DNA of 64,000 nucleotides from Flavobacterium agricola (GTDB lineage: Bacteria; Bacteroidota; Bacteroidia; Flavobacteriales; Flavobacteriaceae): assembly GCF_025919725.1 (NCBI RefSeq), contig NZ_CP081495.1, forward strand, positions 558,001-622,000, given 5' to 3'. Both the position numbers and the translations under genes were made by a program. Shown piece after piece: positions 48,174 to 56,848 of this stretch (positions are counted from its first letter, which is position 1; every line of letters begins with the position of its first letter). The notes beneath the pieces were generated by a model. It was not told the origin of the DNA. It saw only the letters and a list, made by a program, of their open reading frames with translations, and did no database searches.

Positions 48174-48937
48174 TTATTCAAGCATTTTTATTAAAATATT
48201 TTCAAATGGTTTTATGTTTGTCTTTCTTTCATTTGTTTTTGGATCTATAACAAAAGGTAATCCAGGAAATTGTCGCGCAATTTTTCCATTTTTATCAATA
48301 AAAAAGGTTCTTGGATAGCTCTTAATTTCCATCTTATCAATAAAACTTTGCTCGTTAACTATTTGTGTAAAGTTAAACGGATGCTTTGTTAAAAACTCCG
48401 TAACTTCTGACTCGTTATTATATGTAATTGCAATAAAATGTGCTTGATCTTTATATTTTGCAGCAAGTTCATTTAAAGCAGGCATTTCTTCAATACAAGG
48501 GGCGCATTTAGTAAACCAAAAGTTTAGTACTACGGGTTTACCTTTTAAAGCATTGAATGTGATTTTTTTGCCGTTTAAAGTTTGTAGTTCGGTTTGTTGT
48601 AAAACTTTTTCTAAACGTTCCAGTTCCTCTTTCTTTTTTTATTTGCTTCTTCCTGATTTTGATTAGTAATATTACCCGATCTAAAATCTAAAGCCCACAA
48701 ATAGGTGCTAATAATACTGTCTTTTGTTTGTCTTAAAAGATTAGTTCTTTCATCTAATTTAATGTTGGTATTATTATACTGCTTTTGTATTTTTTGCAAA
48801 TAGGCATCTTTGTTTTTTTGATAGGTAGCCATATCCTGCATTCCTAAATCTTTAGAATACATGTATTGGGTTTGAGCAAACGTAATACTTGTGCCTACTA
48901 AAAATAGGGCTGATAGTATTTTTTTTAATAAATTCAT
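48174..48937 (-). pseudogene. TlpA-like thioredoxin-fold protein, one frameshift
   Basis: Two frames give one exported protein of about 254 residues. The first part (48937-48611) has a signal peptide (FLVGTSITFAQ) and a helical charged stretch. The second contains the redox-active FTKCAPC motif (WCxxC-like, in a Phe-Thr-Lys variant) then EEMPALNELAAKYKDQAHFIAI and SYPRTFFIDKNGKIA, the cis-Pro region. It would be a periplasmic thiol-disulfide oxidoreductase. The break is in a T7 run at 48634-48640 (A7 on the coding strand); one further base restores NKKKKEELERLEK. Confidence 0.85.
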
Positions 48938-48994
48938 AAGGTAAAGCTTTAATTGGTTGTTTAAATATATGAATTTTTACGGTAGTTTATAAAT

Positions 48995-49026
48995 AAAAAA
49001 CTCCTGCATTTGCAGGAGTTTTTTTA
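48995..49026 (-). terminator. Terminator of purL
   Basis: A 14-bp stem AAAAAACTCCTGCA/TGCAGGAGTTTTTT, with T runs on both strands, next to the purL stop. Confidence 0.92.
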
Positions 49027-52000
49027 TTATTTATTTGCTTCACACCATTTGCGAGCATTAACAAAAGCTTCTAACCAAGGCGAAACTTCGTCTTTACGTC
49101 CGTTCGGATAATTTGCCCAGTTCCATTGGAAGGTAGAACGTTCAATGTGTGGCATCGTTACCAAATGGCGACCGGTTGTATCACATAACATAGCGGTGTT
49201 GTAATCTGATCCGTTTGGATTGGCAGGATATTGCTCATAAGCATATTTTGCAACAATGTTGTAAGCAGCTTCTTCTTTAGGTAAGTTGAATTTTCCTTCG
49301 CCGTGAGAAATCCAAACACCTAATGTAGACCCTGCTAATGTAGATAACATAATCGAGTTGTTTTCTTGCACTTTTACTGAAATGAAGTTCGATTCGTGCT
49401 TACCAGATGTGTTGTGAATCATTTTTCCGTGTACATCGTGCTCCGGATTAATTAATTCTAACTCCATCATTAACTGACAACCGTTACAAATTCCAACCGA
49501 CATGGTATCTGGACGTTTGTAAAAGTTTTCTAACGCCGCTTTCGCTTTTTCGTTATATAAGAAAGCTCCGGCCCAACCTTTAGCAGATCCTAAAACGTCT
49601 GAGTTCGAAAATCCTCCAACAGCTCCAATAAACTGAATATCTTCTAACGTTTCTCTTCCTGAAATTAAATCGGTCATGTGTACATCTTTAACATCAAAAC
49701 CAGCTAAATACATCGCATTTGCCATTTCGCGTTCTGAGTTCGAACCTTTTTCACGAATAATCGCAGCTTTTGGTCTTGCTCCGTTGTAAACGGGTTTTTT
49801 ACCATCAAAATGAGATGGGAAAACAAAGTTTAACGGCTGATTTTTATAGTTGTTGTAACGCTCTTGCGCCATTCCGTTTTTAGATTGTTTGCTATCTAAT
49901 AAGAATGACGTTTTAAACCACGCATCACGTGTTTCCGTAACATTAAATGTAAAGGCATCGTTGTTGTTTTTAAACGTAACTTCGTTACCAGCAACAGCAG
50001 TACCAATTTTTACAGCTTCAATTCCAGCTTCAGCAAATGCTTTTTCAAAAGCTGCATCATTTGTAGCTTGTAAAACAACTGCAATATTTTCGTTAAATAA
50101 CGCTTTAACCGAATCTGCTTCGTTTAATGCAGATAAATCGTAGTTTGCACCTAAGTTAACATCAGCAAAAGTCATTTCTAACAGCGTAGTAATTAAACCG
50201 CCTGATCCGATATCGTGACCTGCTTCAATTAAATTGTTGTTGATTGCAGCTTGAATGGTATTGAACGCCTTTTTAAAGTAAGCGCCGTTTTTAATTGTTG
50301 GAACTTCGTTTCCAACTTTATTTAAAATTTGAGCGAAAGATGATCCGCCTAATTTAAAGTTATCTTGAGATAAGTTGATGTAGTAAATAGATCCAGCTTC
50401 TTTATTTAAAACCGGTTCAACTACTTTATTGATATCTGTACAATTTCCTGCTGCCGAAATAATAACGGTTCCAGGAGCAATTACGTTTTCGCCGTTCGGA
50501 TATTTTTGTTTCATTGAAAGCGAATCTTTTCCTGTTGGAATGTTGATTCCTAATTCAATTGCAAAATCAGAACAACCTTTAACAGCTTCATACAAACGTG
50601 CATCTTCACCTTCGTTATTACACGCCCACATCCAGTTTGCTGATAAAGAAACACCAGCTAATCCGTTATTAATTGGCGCAAAAACAAGGTTCGATAGCGC
50701 TTCTGCAATCGCGTTACGAGAACCAGCAACCGGATCAACCAACGCAGCAATAGGCGAGTGGCCCACTGTAGTTGCAATACCTTCAGTCGATTTGTAATCT
50801 AACGCCATTACCCCAACATTGTTTAAAGGTAATTGTAAAGGCCCAACGCATTGTTGTTTTGCTACACGTCCGCCAACGCAACGATCTACTTTATTGGTTA
50901 ACCAATCTTTAGAAGCAACCGCCTCTAATTGTAACATTTGGTTTAAATACGTAGGGATATTTGCTGTGCTGTACGTTAACCCAGCATAATTTCTTTCCAC
51001 TTTTTTATCTGTCATTACGGTTTTAGGAGATGATCCGAAGAAATCTTCTAAAGCGTAATCCATTGGTTTTTCGCCCGTAGTTTTTGACTCAAAAGTAAAA
51101 CGGTGATCGCCCGTAACATCACCAACGGTGTACATAGGTGCACGTTCGCGATCTGCAATATCTTGTAATGTTTTAATATCTTTTTCAGCAATAACCAATC
51201 CCATGCGTTCCTGAGATTCGTTACCAATAATTTCTTTGGCAGATAACGTTGGATCACCTACTGGTAATGCATCTAAATCAATCAATCCGCCCGTATCTTC
51301 AACCAATTCAGACAAACAGTTTAAATGCCCACCTGCTCCGTGATCGTGAATAGAAACAATTGCGTTATGATCAGATTCTACCATACCACGCACGGTATTA
51401 GCTGCGCGTTTTTGCATTTCTGGGTTAGAACGTTGAATGGCATTTAACTCAATTCCAGAGCCAAAAGCTCCTGTGTCAGCAGATGAAACCGCTGCACCAC
51501 CCATACCAATGCGGTAATTTTCGCCACCTAAAATCACAATTTTATCACCAACTTCTGGTTTGTGTTTAATGGCTTGATCTAATTTTCCGTATCCGATTCC
51601 ACCTGCTTGCATAATTACCTTATCGTAACCAATTTTGCGTGTATCTTCTTCGTGTTCAAAAGTTAAAACCGAACCAACAATTAAGGGTTGACCGAATTTG
51701 TTTCCAAAATCTGAAGCTCCGTTAGATGCTTTAATTAAAATATCCATTGGCGTTTGGTACAACCAATCGCGTTCGTTCATTGCTTTTTCCCACGGACGAT
51801 CTTCGTTTAAACGAGAATACGAGGTCATGTAAATAGCAGTTCCTGCTAATGGCAACGAACCTTGACCACCAGCTAAACGGTCACGAATTTCACCTCCTGC
51901 ACCGGTAGCAGCACCAGAAAATGGTTCTACCGTAGTAGGGAAGTTGTGCGTTTCTGCTTTTAATGAAATAACCGATTCAAATTCTTTTTCAGCATAAAAA

Positions 52001-52692
52001 TCTGGTTTGTCAGCAGAAAGCGGAGCAAATTGCGTTGCTTTTGGTCCTTTCACAAAAGCAACATTATCTTTATAAGCCGAAACAATTCCGTTCGGATTCG
52101 TTTCAGATGTTTTTTTAATTAATTTGAATAATGAAGTTGGTTGTTCAACCCCATCAATAACAAACGTTCCGTTAAAAATTTTATGACGGCAATGTTCTGA
52201 ATTGGCTTGAGAGAAAGCAAAAACTTCAGAATCGGTTAATTTTCTTCCAATTTTAACCGCCAAGTTGTTTAAATAATCAACTTCTTCAGCGCTTAATGCC
52301 AAACCTTCTTGTTGGTTGTACGCCTCAATATCATCAATTTCTAAAATTGGCTCAACATGGATTGCAATGGTAAACATATCTTGCGTTAATGCCGAAAATT
52401 TTTGAGAAATCATCGGATCAAAAGCATTAAAATCTTCCGAAACTTTTTCAAATTCTTCAATACGAATAATGCCTTCAATCCCCATATTTTGGGTAATTTC
52501 TACCGCATTGGTGCTCCAAGGCGTAACCATAGCTGCGCGCGGTCCTACATAAAAATCTGATAACGTAGTTTGTTCAATTTTAGAAGCGTTGCCAAAAAGC
52601 CAATTTAGTTTAGCAACCGTTTCTGTAGATAAATCTTTTTCCGTTTGAACACCGTAAACAGTGCCTTTTTGGTTCACGAAGAAATGAATCAT
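49027..52692 (-). CDS. purL: Phosphoribosylformylglycinamidine synthase (single-chain)
   Basis: 1221 residues, the large single-chain form of Bacteroidota, proteobacteria and eukaryotes. It converts FGAR to FGAM with glutamine and ATP. N-terminal PurS-like region; AIR-synthase-type halves with ANSEHCRHKIFNGTF, KAETHNFPTTVEPFSGAATGAGGEIRD (split here) and DHNAIVSIHDHGAGGHLN; then the glutaminase domain with the nucleophile Cys in SVGICNGCQLMMEL and a His in HGEGKF. It is followed by a strong terminator and preceded by a -7 box. Confidence 0.97.
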   Translation of the reverse strand: MIHFFVNQKGTVYGVQTEKDLSTETVAKLNWLFGNASKIEQTTLSDFYVGPRAAMVTPWSTNAVEITQNMGIEGIIRIEEFEKVSEDFNAFDPMISQKFSALTQDMFTIAIHVEPILEIDDIEAYNQQEGLALSAEEVDYLNNLAVKIGRKLTDSEVFAFSQANSEHCRHKIFNGTFVIDGVEQPTSLFKLIKKTSETNPNGIVSAYKDNVAFVKGPKATQFAPLSADKPDFYAEKEFESVISLKAETHNFPTTVEPFSGAATGAGGEIRDRLAGGQGSLPLAGTAIYMTSYSRLNEDRPWEKAMNERDWLYQTPMDILIKASNGASDFGNKFGQPLIVGSVLTFEHEEDTRKIGYDKVIMQAGGIGYGKLDQAIKHKPEVGDKIVILGGENYRIGMGGAAVSSADTGAFGSGIELNAIQRSNPEMQKRAANTVRGMVESDHNAIVSIHDHGAGGHLNCLSELVEDTGGLIDLDALPVGDPTLSAKEIIGNESQERMGLVIAEKDIKTLQDIADRERAPMYTVGDVTGDHRFTFESKTTGEKPMDYALEDFFGSSPKTVMTDKKVERNYAGLTYSTANIPTYLNQMLQLEAVASKDWLTNKVDRCVGGRVAKQQCVGPLQLPLNNVGVMALDYKSTEGIATTVGHSPIAALVDPVAGSRNAIAEALSNLVFAPINNGLAGVSLSANWMWACNNEGEDARLYEAVKGCSDFAIELGINIPTGKDSLSMKQKYPNGENVIAPGTVIISAAGNCTDINKVVEPVLNKEAGSIYYINLSQDNFKLGGSSFAQILNKVGNEVPTIKNGAYFKKAFNTIQAAINNNLIEAGHDIGSGGLITTLLEMTFADVNLGANYDLSALNEADSVKALFNENIAVVLQATNDAAFEKAFAEAGIEAVKIGTAVAGNEVTFKNNNDAFTFNVTETRDAWFKTSFLLDSKQSKNGMAQERYNNYKNQPLNFVFPSHFDGKKPVYNGARPKAAIIREKGSNSEREMANAMYLAGFDVKDVHMTDLISGRETLEDIQFIGAVGGFSNSDVLGSAKGWAGAFLYNEKAKAALENFYKRPDTMSVGICNGCQLMMELELINPEHDVHGKMIHNTSGKHESNFISVKVQENNSIMLSTLAGSTLGVWISHGEGKFNLPKEEAAYNIVAKYAYEQYPANPNGSDYNTAMLCDTTGRHLVTMPHIERSTFQWNWANYPNGRKDEVSPWLEAFVNARKWCEANK

Positions 52693-52724
52693 TATGTTTT
52701 GTGTTAGTTGTGTGTTGTAAGCTA

Positions 52725-52732
52725 CAAAAATA
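52725..52732 (-). promoter_or_regulatory. Possible -7 box for purL
   Basis: On the minus strand TATTTTTG, an exact TAnnTTTG match, lies 32 bases upstream of the purL ATG. No clear -33 box. Confidence 0.4.
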
Positions 52733-52810
52733 GCCTTTTGTTTGCATATTTTAAAACATTTTTAAACGAATATTTATCCAATTGCTGTTAAAGATAAATT
52801 GCTGTTTTTT

Positions 52811-52928
52811 GGGCGTTTCGTTATTTGGCTGCGCTTTTGTTGGCGCATCCAAATAACGCCGGCCTATAAGCTGTATCTTTTTAATTGCCATTAAAAAGGA
52901 TGCCGCTGCTAGGCCTAACGCGTAGCGG
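52811..52928 (+). repeat. Structured intergenic repeat, copy 1
   Basis: The core of the 337-bp gap between purL and the PaiB-like gene is GC-richer than its surroundings and highly self-complementary. CGTTATTTGG (52819-52828) pairs with CCAAATAACG (52849-52858), continued by TGCGC/GCGCA. GGCCTA (52861-52866) pairs with TAGGCC (52910-52915), enclosing ATCTTTTTAAT/ATTAAAAAGGAT (52875-52901, one bulge). The outer pair is GCGTT (52813-52817) with AACGC (52917-52921). It ends CCTAACGCG, as does copy 2. I recall related multi-hairpin repeats in many Flavobacteriia; it may be an RNA or a mobile repeat. Confidence 0.72.
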
Positions 52929-53029
52929 TGCAAATACACAGTTTTGTGTTTATATTATTGTCGTTGTTTAAAATAAAACTGACAAAAAAATAATACTTTT
53001 ACAACAACTTAAAATACCTTTTGTAAACC

Positions 53030-53632
53030 ATGTATTTACCTAAATTATTTAAAACCGACGATTTTAATGTGCTGCGCGATATTGTAACCAATAATGCGTT
53101 TGCCAACCTAACCATATTTAACGAGCGTATTTTGGCTACCCGAGCCATGATGTTATTGCACGGTACCGAATCTGATTTTTTTATAGAAACGCATATTGCT
53201 AAAGCCAACCCCGTAGCCCGAAAATTGAATTTAGAACAAGAAGTTTTGTGCGATTTTTTGGGCGTTAGCACTTACATAAGTTCTTCTTGGTACGATCACG
53301 TAAATGTTTCGACCTGGAATTACGAGCAGGTTCAGATTTATGGTAAAGTTGAAATTATGACTGACAACGAGCTTTTTAATCACTTAAGCCAAGTAACTCA
53401 AAAGTTTGAACGCACCCAAAAATGCCCGATGACGGTTGATAAAATGGATAAAGCTTATGTAGAAAGTGAAATGGCTGGCGCAGTGGGCTACCGTATTTAT
53501 CCGACCGAAGTAAAAATAAAACAAAAACTTTCTCAAAACCGAGATGCAGCGAATATGCAACGCATTATTGAAAATTTAGCCGAATCAGAGCATGAAATGG
53601 ACCAATTGATGCTGCGTAAATTGAAGAAATAG
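53030..53632 (+). CDS. PaiB-like FMN-binding negative transcriptional regulator
   Basis: 200 residues. Family pattern: MYLPKLFKTDD at the N terminus, THIAKANPVAR, STYISSSWYDHVNVSTWNYEQVQIYGKVE (in parts), and KIKQKLSQNRDAANMQRII at the end. PaiB proteins have a split-barrel flavin-binding fold; in Bacillus PaiB represses degradative-enzyme and sporulation genes. Here no paiA is adjacent. It sits between structured repeat copy 1 and a decayed gene. Confidence 0.85.
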   Translation: MYLPKLFKTDDFNVLRDIVTNNAFANLTIFNERILATRAMMLLHGTESDFFIETHIAKANPVARKLNLEQEVLCDFLGVSTYISSSWYDHVNVSTWNYEQVQIYGKVEIMTDNELFNHLSQVTQKFERTQKCPMTVDKMDKAYVESEMAGAVGYRIYPTEVKIKQKLSQNRDAANMQRIIENLAESEHEMDQLMLRKLKK

Positions 53633-53664
53633 TTTTGCCCAAATAGGAATAGATAAATTGCAAT

Positions 53665-53698
53665 AAAAAAGGCAAACCATTTGGTTTGCCTTTTTTAT
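53665..53698. terminator. Bidirectional terminator
   Basis: Stem AAAAAAGGCAAACCA/TGGTTTGCCTTTTTT between the convergent PaiB-like gene and the decayed secreted-protein gene; it overlaps the stop codon of the latter. Confidence 0.93.
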
Positions 53699-54429
53699 TT
53701 TAAATAGATAGGTAAAGTAAAACGTTGAGCCAAATTAACAGGTTGGTTTTTTACTTGCGCCAAGTTGTAGCTTATATTTTTATTAAAAATTTGTTGTAAA
53801 AATCTTTAGCTTTTGCATCTAAATCTTCGTTCGTAGCACGTTTTTTAACCGAAACAATTTCGATACCCGAATCGGTAAAAGTACCCAAAACGTTTTTATA
53901 GCTTTTGGCAATTTTATCGGTTGTTGTTGCAAAATTTTTAGCAATGGTATTCCTAAAATCAGCACTTAAATTAAATTTTTTAAACGATTCTCCTGTTTTC
54001 GTTTTTATTTCGGTTAGTAAAAAAATATCTGTCGTTTGGTTGTTTTGGGTTACGGTTGGTAAGGTTTCTACTTCTTCTAAAAAATACTAAGTTGTTTTTG
54101 TGAACTTCTGGGCAATAGCTACGAATTAAGTTTTTTGTTGGGGTATTACCAAAGGTATGCGCGCTAAAAAAGTACAAACAAGCATTATTTGCATGATTGG
54201 TTTGCACAGCTAATAATCCTAAATATAATTTATAGTCCGGGTTGTAATCTTGTTTATTTAATTCGGTAAAAAGCGCTTAGGCTTCGTCGTAATTTTTAGC
54301 ATCAAAAGCTGCAGCTGCTTTTTCTTGTTGTTCTTTTAATTGCGTTGGGGTTAGTTGTGTTTTAGGCGTTTCTTTAGCGAAACTTGTTGTTATGCTTAAA
54401 AAAGCTGCAACAAATAATTGGTATTTCAT
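53695..54429 (-). pseudogene. Decayed secreted-protein gene (one nonsense codon, two compensating indels)
   Basis: A minus-strand frame of exactly 245 codons from ATG (complement of 54427-54429) to TAA. It begins with a signal peptide (YQLFVAAFLSITTSFA) and a helical repeat-like region. TAA at 54277-54279 interrupts it at codon 51. An extra T then shifts the frame (A6 run 54079-54084) and a missing T restores it (A5 run 53798-53802). Repaired, it continues FLEEVETLPTV, IAKSYKNVLGTFTDSGIEIVS and NQPVNLAQRFTLPIYLK. The length staying divisible by three shows one original gene. Function unknown. Confidence 0.75.
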
Positions 54430-54524
54430 ATTATTAAGTTTTTTCAAATTTTTTTAAAAAAAAGATGCACAACGTGATATAACTTTATTATTTACAAGTT
54501 GTGTTTGTATTGTTTTAGCGCAGC

Positions 54525-54624
54525 GCGTTAGGGGGCGAGCGGTTGTGAAGCTCTTTTAAACGTGTTAAAACGTTTAAAAAGCGACAAGCGAGCACCCGAC
54601 AAAAATGTTTCATTTTTGGAACGC
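54525..54624 (-). repeat. Structured intergenic repeat, copy 2
   Basis: The minus strand resembles copy 1: GCGTT (complement of 54620-54624) to CCTAACGCG at the other end (complement of 54523-54531). Hairpins: CAAAAATG/CATTTTTG around TTT (54600-54618), a long arm CTTTTAAACGT/ACGTTTAAAAAG around 54551-54581, and an enclosing arm. Sequence identity with copy 1 is limited to the ends and the CTTTT/AAAAG arm, while the branched layout is kept, which suggests conserved structure. It lies between the decayed gene and the satD-like gene. Confidence 0.68.
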
Positions 54625-54659
54625 CAATAAATTGGTCTAAAAAGAGCTATTTTTAAAAA

Positions 54660-54690
54660 TTGGTTTTTTTAAGCCAATTTTGTATATTCG
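54660..54690 (+). promoter_or_regulatory. Possible promoter for the SatD/DUF3307 pair
   Basis: TTG at 54660-54662 and TATATTCG at 54683-54690 (one mismatch to TAnnTTTG), 20 bases apart, lie 14 bases upstream of the ATG at 54705. Confidence 0.4.
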
Positions 54691-54704
54691 ATAAAAAATT
54701 AAGG

Positions 54705-55253
54705 ATGATTGCAGTAATTACGGGTGATATAATAGGATCGAGAAAAGTTGATGCGGGCGTTTGGTTGCCGCAGTTAAAAACTTTTTTTACAGCACATTTG
54801 CCTGATGCGAGCCGGTGGGAAATTTATAGGGGAGATAGCTTTCAGTTACAAACTTCGGTTTTTGAAGCTTTATCGCTGGCGCTTTGCATTAAGGCATTGA
54901 TTAAAACACATGCTTTGTTGGATGTTAGAATGGCCATTGGCATCGGATTGGCGGGTTTTGTTGGTGAGCGAATTACGGAATCGGGTGGAACGGCGTTTGT
55001 AAATTCGGGCGACGGGTTTGAATTACTTAAAAACAATACGTTGCAGTTAAAATCGCCTTTCGAAACGTTTGATTCGTATTTTAATCCCATGCTAAAATTG
55101 GTTGGTTTTATTGCGGACCAATGGAAGCCGGCTACGGCCGAAGCGCTTTTTTACCGATTGCGTTACCCGGATTTGTTGCAAAAAGATTTGGCTGGTTTGT
55201 TGGGTAAAGATAAATCGACCTTAAATAAGGCGCTGAAACGGGGCGTACGATGA
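54705..55253 (+). CDS. SatD family protein
   Basis: 182 residues from ATG at 54705 (MIAVITGDIIGSR); a longer frame starts within the promoter. SatD proteins accompany membrane proteins and are linked to acid stress in streptococci. The order ITGDIIGSR (6-13), YRGDSFQL (41-48), DVRMAIGIGLAG (73-84) and GTAFVNSGDGFELL (95-108) resembles the core of class III nucleotide cyclases, although catalytic residues are not proven. The C terminus (DLAGLLGKDKSTLNKALKRG) is a helix-turn-helix. It is 42 bases upstream of a DUF3307 gene. Confidence 0.82.
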   Translation: MIAVITGDIIGSRKVDAGVWLPQLKTFFTAHLPDASRWEIYRGDSFQLQTSVFEALSLALCIKALIKTHALLDVRMAIGIGLAGFVGERITESGGTAFVNSGDGFELLKNNTLQLKSPFETFDSYFNPMLKLVGFIADQWKPATAEALFYRLRYPDLLQKDLAGLLGKDKSTLNKALKRGVR

Positions 55254-55295
55254 AATTTTTGAAGTTATTGAATTATACGATTCTAAATTGCGATT

Positions 55296-56003
55296 ATGTT
55301 TGAACTTGGATTAAAAATTACGTTGGTTTATTTATTGGCTTGCTTTGTATTGGTTCCGGCTTCGCGCTTTAAAAAACAAGCTTCTGCAGGTAATTTGGTA
55401 AGCAAATTTTGTAGTTCTACCGTTGTGGTTTGGGCTTTGTTGCTTTTGGTTACGCAGTTTAAAAAAAATTACGTTTTTCCTAATTTTTTGTTGGCATTTG
55501 TATTTGCTTGCCTTGCGTGTTTTACGCAGTTGGTTTTGCGAGGTAGAATAAAAAATATTTGGGTTTTTGCTCTGTCGGTAAGTTTGCATGTTTTGTGCAT
55601 GGCGTGCTTTGTATATTATTTTTATCCGTTTCAGCTTGATTTTTCGGTTGTTTTTAGCACTAAAGTTTATTTGCTTTTGGTTGCTTTGCTACTGCTAACT
55701 TTGTTTTGCAATGTGCTTATTAAGCGCTTAATGGAATTTTTAAATTATGCCATACCAAAAACAGGAATTACCGATGGTGGTAAATATATTGGCATGTTGG
55801 AGCGCTTGTTTGTTTTTTTGTTTGTGGTAATGAATTTTTGGGAAGGTATTGGTTTTTTATTGGCTGCTAAATCGATATTTCGATTTGGTGATTTAAAAGA
55901 AAACAAGGATGTTAAACTTACCGAATATATTTTAATTGGCACATTACTGAGTTTTGGTTTGGCCATTTTGTTAGGTAAATTGTATCTTTATTTTAGCGTT
56001 TAG
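55296..56003 (+). CDS. DUF3307 family polytopic membrane protein
   Basis: 235 residues with about seven hydrophobic segments. The C-terminal signature is GGKYIGMLERLFVFLFVV, then GFLLAAKSIFRFGDLKENKD and LTEYILIGTLLSFGLAILLG. It follows the satD-like gene by 42 bases, a pairing I recall across Bacteroidota and Firmicutes (SatD with a hydrophobic partner). The likely role is a membrane partner or effector of SatD; the biochemical function is unknown. Confidence 0.83.
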   Translation: MFELGLKITLVYLLACFVLVPASRFKKQASAGNLVSKFCSSTVVVWALLLLVTQFKKNYVFPNFLLAFVFACLACFTQLVLRGRIKNIWVFALSVSLHVLCMACFVYYFYPFQLDFSVVFSTKVYLLLVALLLLTLFCNVLIKRLMEFLNYAIPKTGITDGGKYIGMLERLFVFLFVVMNFWEGIGFLLAAKSIFRFGDLKENKDVKLTEYILIGTLLSFGLAILLGKLYLYFSV

Positions 56004-56205
56004 TTTATGCGCGTTTTATATAATACTTGCGTAATATAGAATTTACGATTATATAAAATGCGCAATATTTTTTATAACCTCATTTCTTGTTATTGTAATG
56101 CTTTGCATGAAATATTTAACATTTTATTGAGATTTGAAAATAATTGATTACTTTCGTGTATAATAATGTTAGCTGCAAGCATAAAAAACTAATCGCAATA
56201 AAATC

Positions 56206-56427
56206 ATGTATACAGAAAAACAACTTAATGGATTTTTTGATGCCGTTGAATCTTTAAAAAAATACAGAAGAGCAGATTTAGAAGATGACAGAGGTAGAAA
56301 TATATTGAAAGAATTGTATACTGATTTATTACCAAATGATTATATTTTAAAAAAATCATTAAAGGAAAATACTACATTCTTAATAGGTCGAAAAGGTGTA
56401 AATCGTCAGCAAAAAGTGGACAGTTAA
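56206..56427 (+). pseudogene. P-loop ATPase gene truncated by the IS element
   Basis: The first 64 codons encode MYTEKQLNGFFDAVESL...LPNDYILKKSLKENTTFLIGRKG, after which the frame enters the IS (left end at 56397). FLIGRKG is normally followed by TGKS/T in Walker A, so the insertion falls inside the nucleotide-binding loop. The rest of the ATPase is not found to the right of the IS, so the gene is a remnant, probably with an adjacent deletion. It looks like a stand-alone ATPase of the FunZ type in my recollection. Its 9 C-terminal residues come from the IS. Confidence 0.72.
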
Positions 56428-56474
56428 TATACTTAAAATAAGATAGTGTTTCTAAAAAAAATGTAATTTTAATT

Positions 56475-56828
56475 ATGGGAACACCAAAGAAAAAATCCGC
56501 AGAAAATTTTGTAAAAGACATTCGTAACAATACGCGTCGAATCTTCACTGCCGAACAAAAGATTTTAATTGTTATGGAAGCACTACGAGCAGAAATATCT
56601 ATTGCTGAACTATGTAGAAAGTACAGTATTAATCAATCTCAATTTTACAAATGGAACAAGGAGTTTCTTGAGGCAGGTAAAAAGCGATTATCTGGTGATG
56701 TAACTCGTGAAGCTACTAGTAGCGAAGTAACGGAACTAAAGAAGGAAAATGCTCGATTAAAAGAGATAGTTGCTGATTTAGTTTTACGCTACGATATTGT
56801 AAAAAAAAGTTTAGATATGTTAGATTAA
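56475..56828 (+). CDS. IS3-family transposase OrfA
   Basis: 117 residues: a helix-turn-helix of the IS3/IS911 type (EQKILIVMEALRAEISIAELCRKYSINQSQFYKW, in parts) and a C-terminal leucine-rich coiled coil (ELKKENARLKEIVADL). It binds the terminal repeats. An A8G run at 56801-56809 lies near its end and is a typical -1 programmed frameshift site that would join it to OrfB. Confidence 0.92.
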   Translation: MGTPKKKSAENFVKDIRNNTRRIFTAEQKILIVMEALRAEISIAELCRKYSINQSQFYKWNKEFLEAGKKRLSGDVTREATSSEVTELKKENARLKEIVADLVLRYDIVKKSLDMLD

Positions 56829-56848
56829 CTCAGCAGTTTAAACGATAT

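Noticed and set aside
50429..50797. A plus-strand 122-codon open frame inside purL
   Set aside because: Shadow of the purL codon pattern; no recognisable domain.
52751..52939. A minus-strand 62-codon open frame over structured repeat copy 1
   Set aside because: The hairpins and repeat relation explain the sequence better than coding; the composition does not look like protein.
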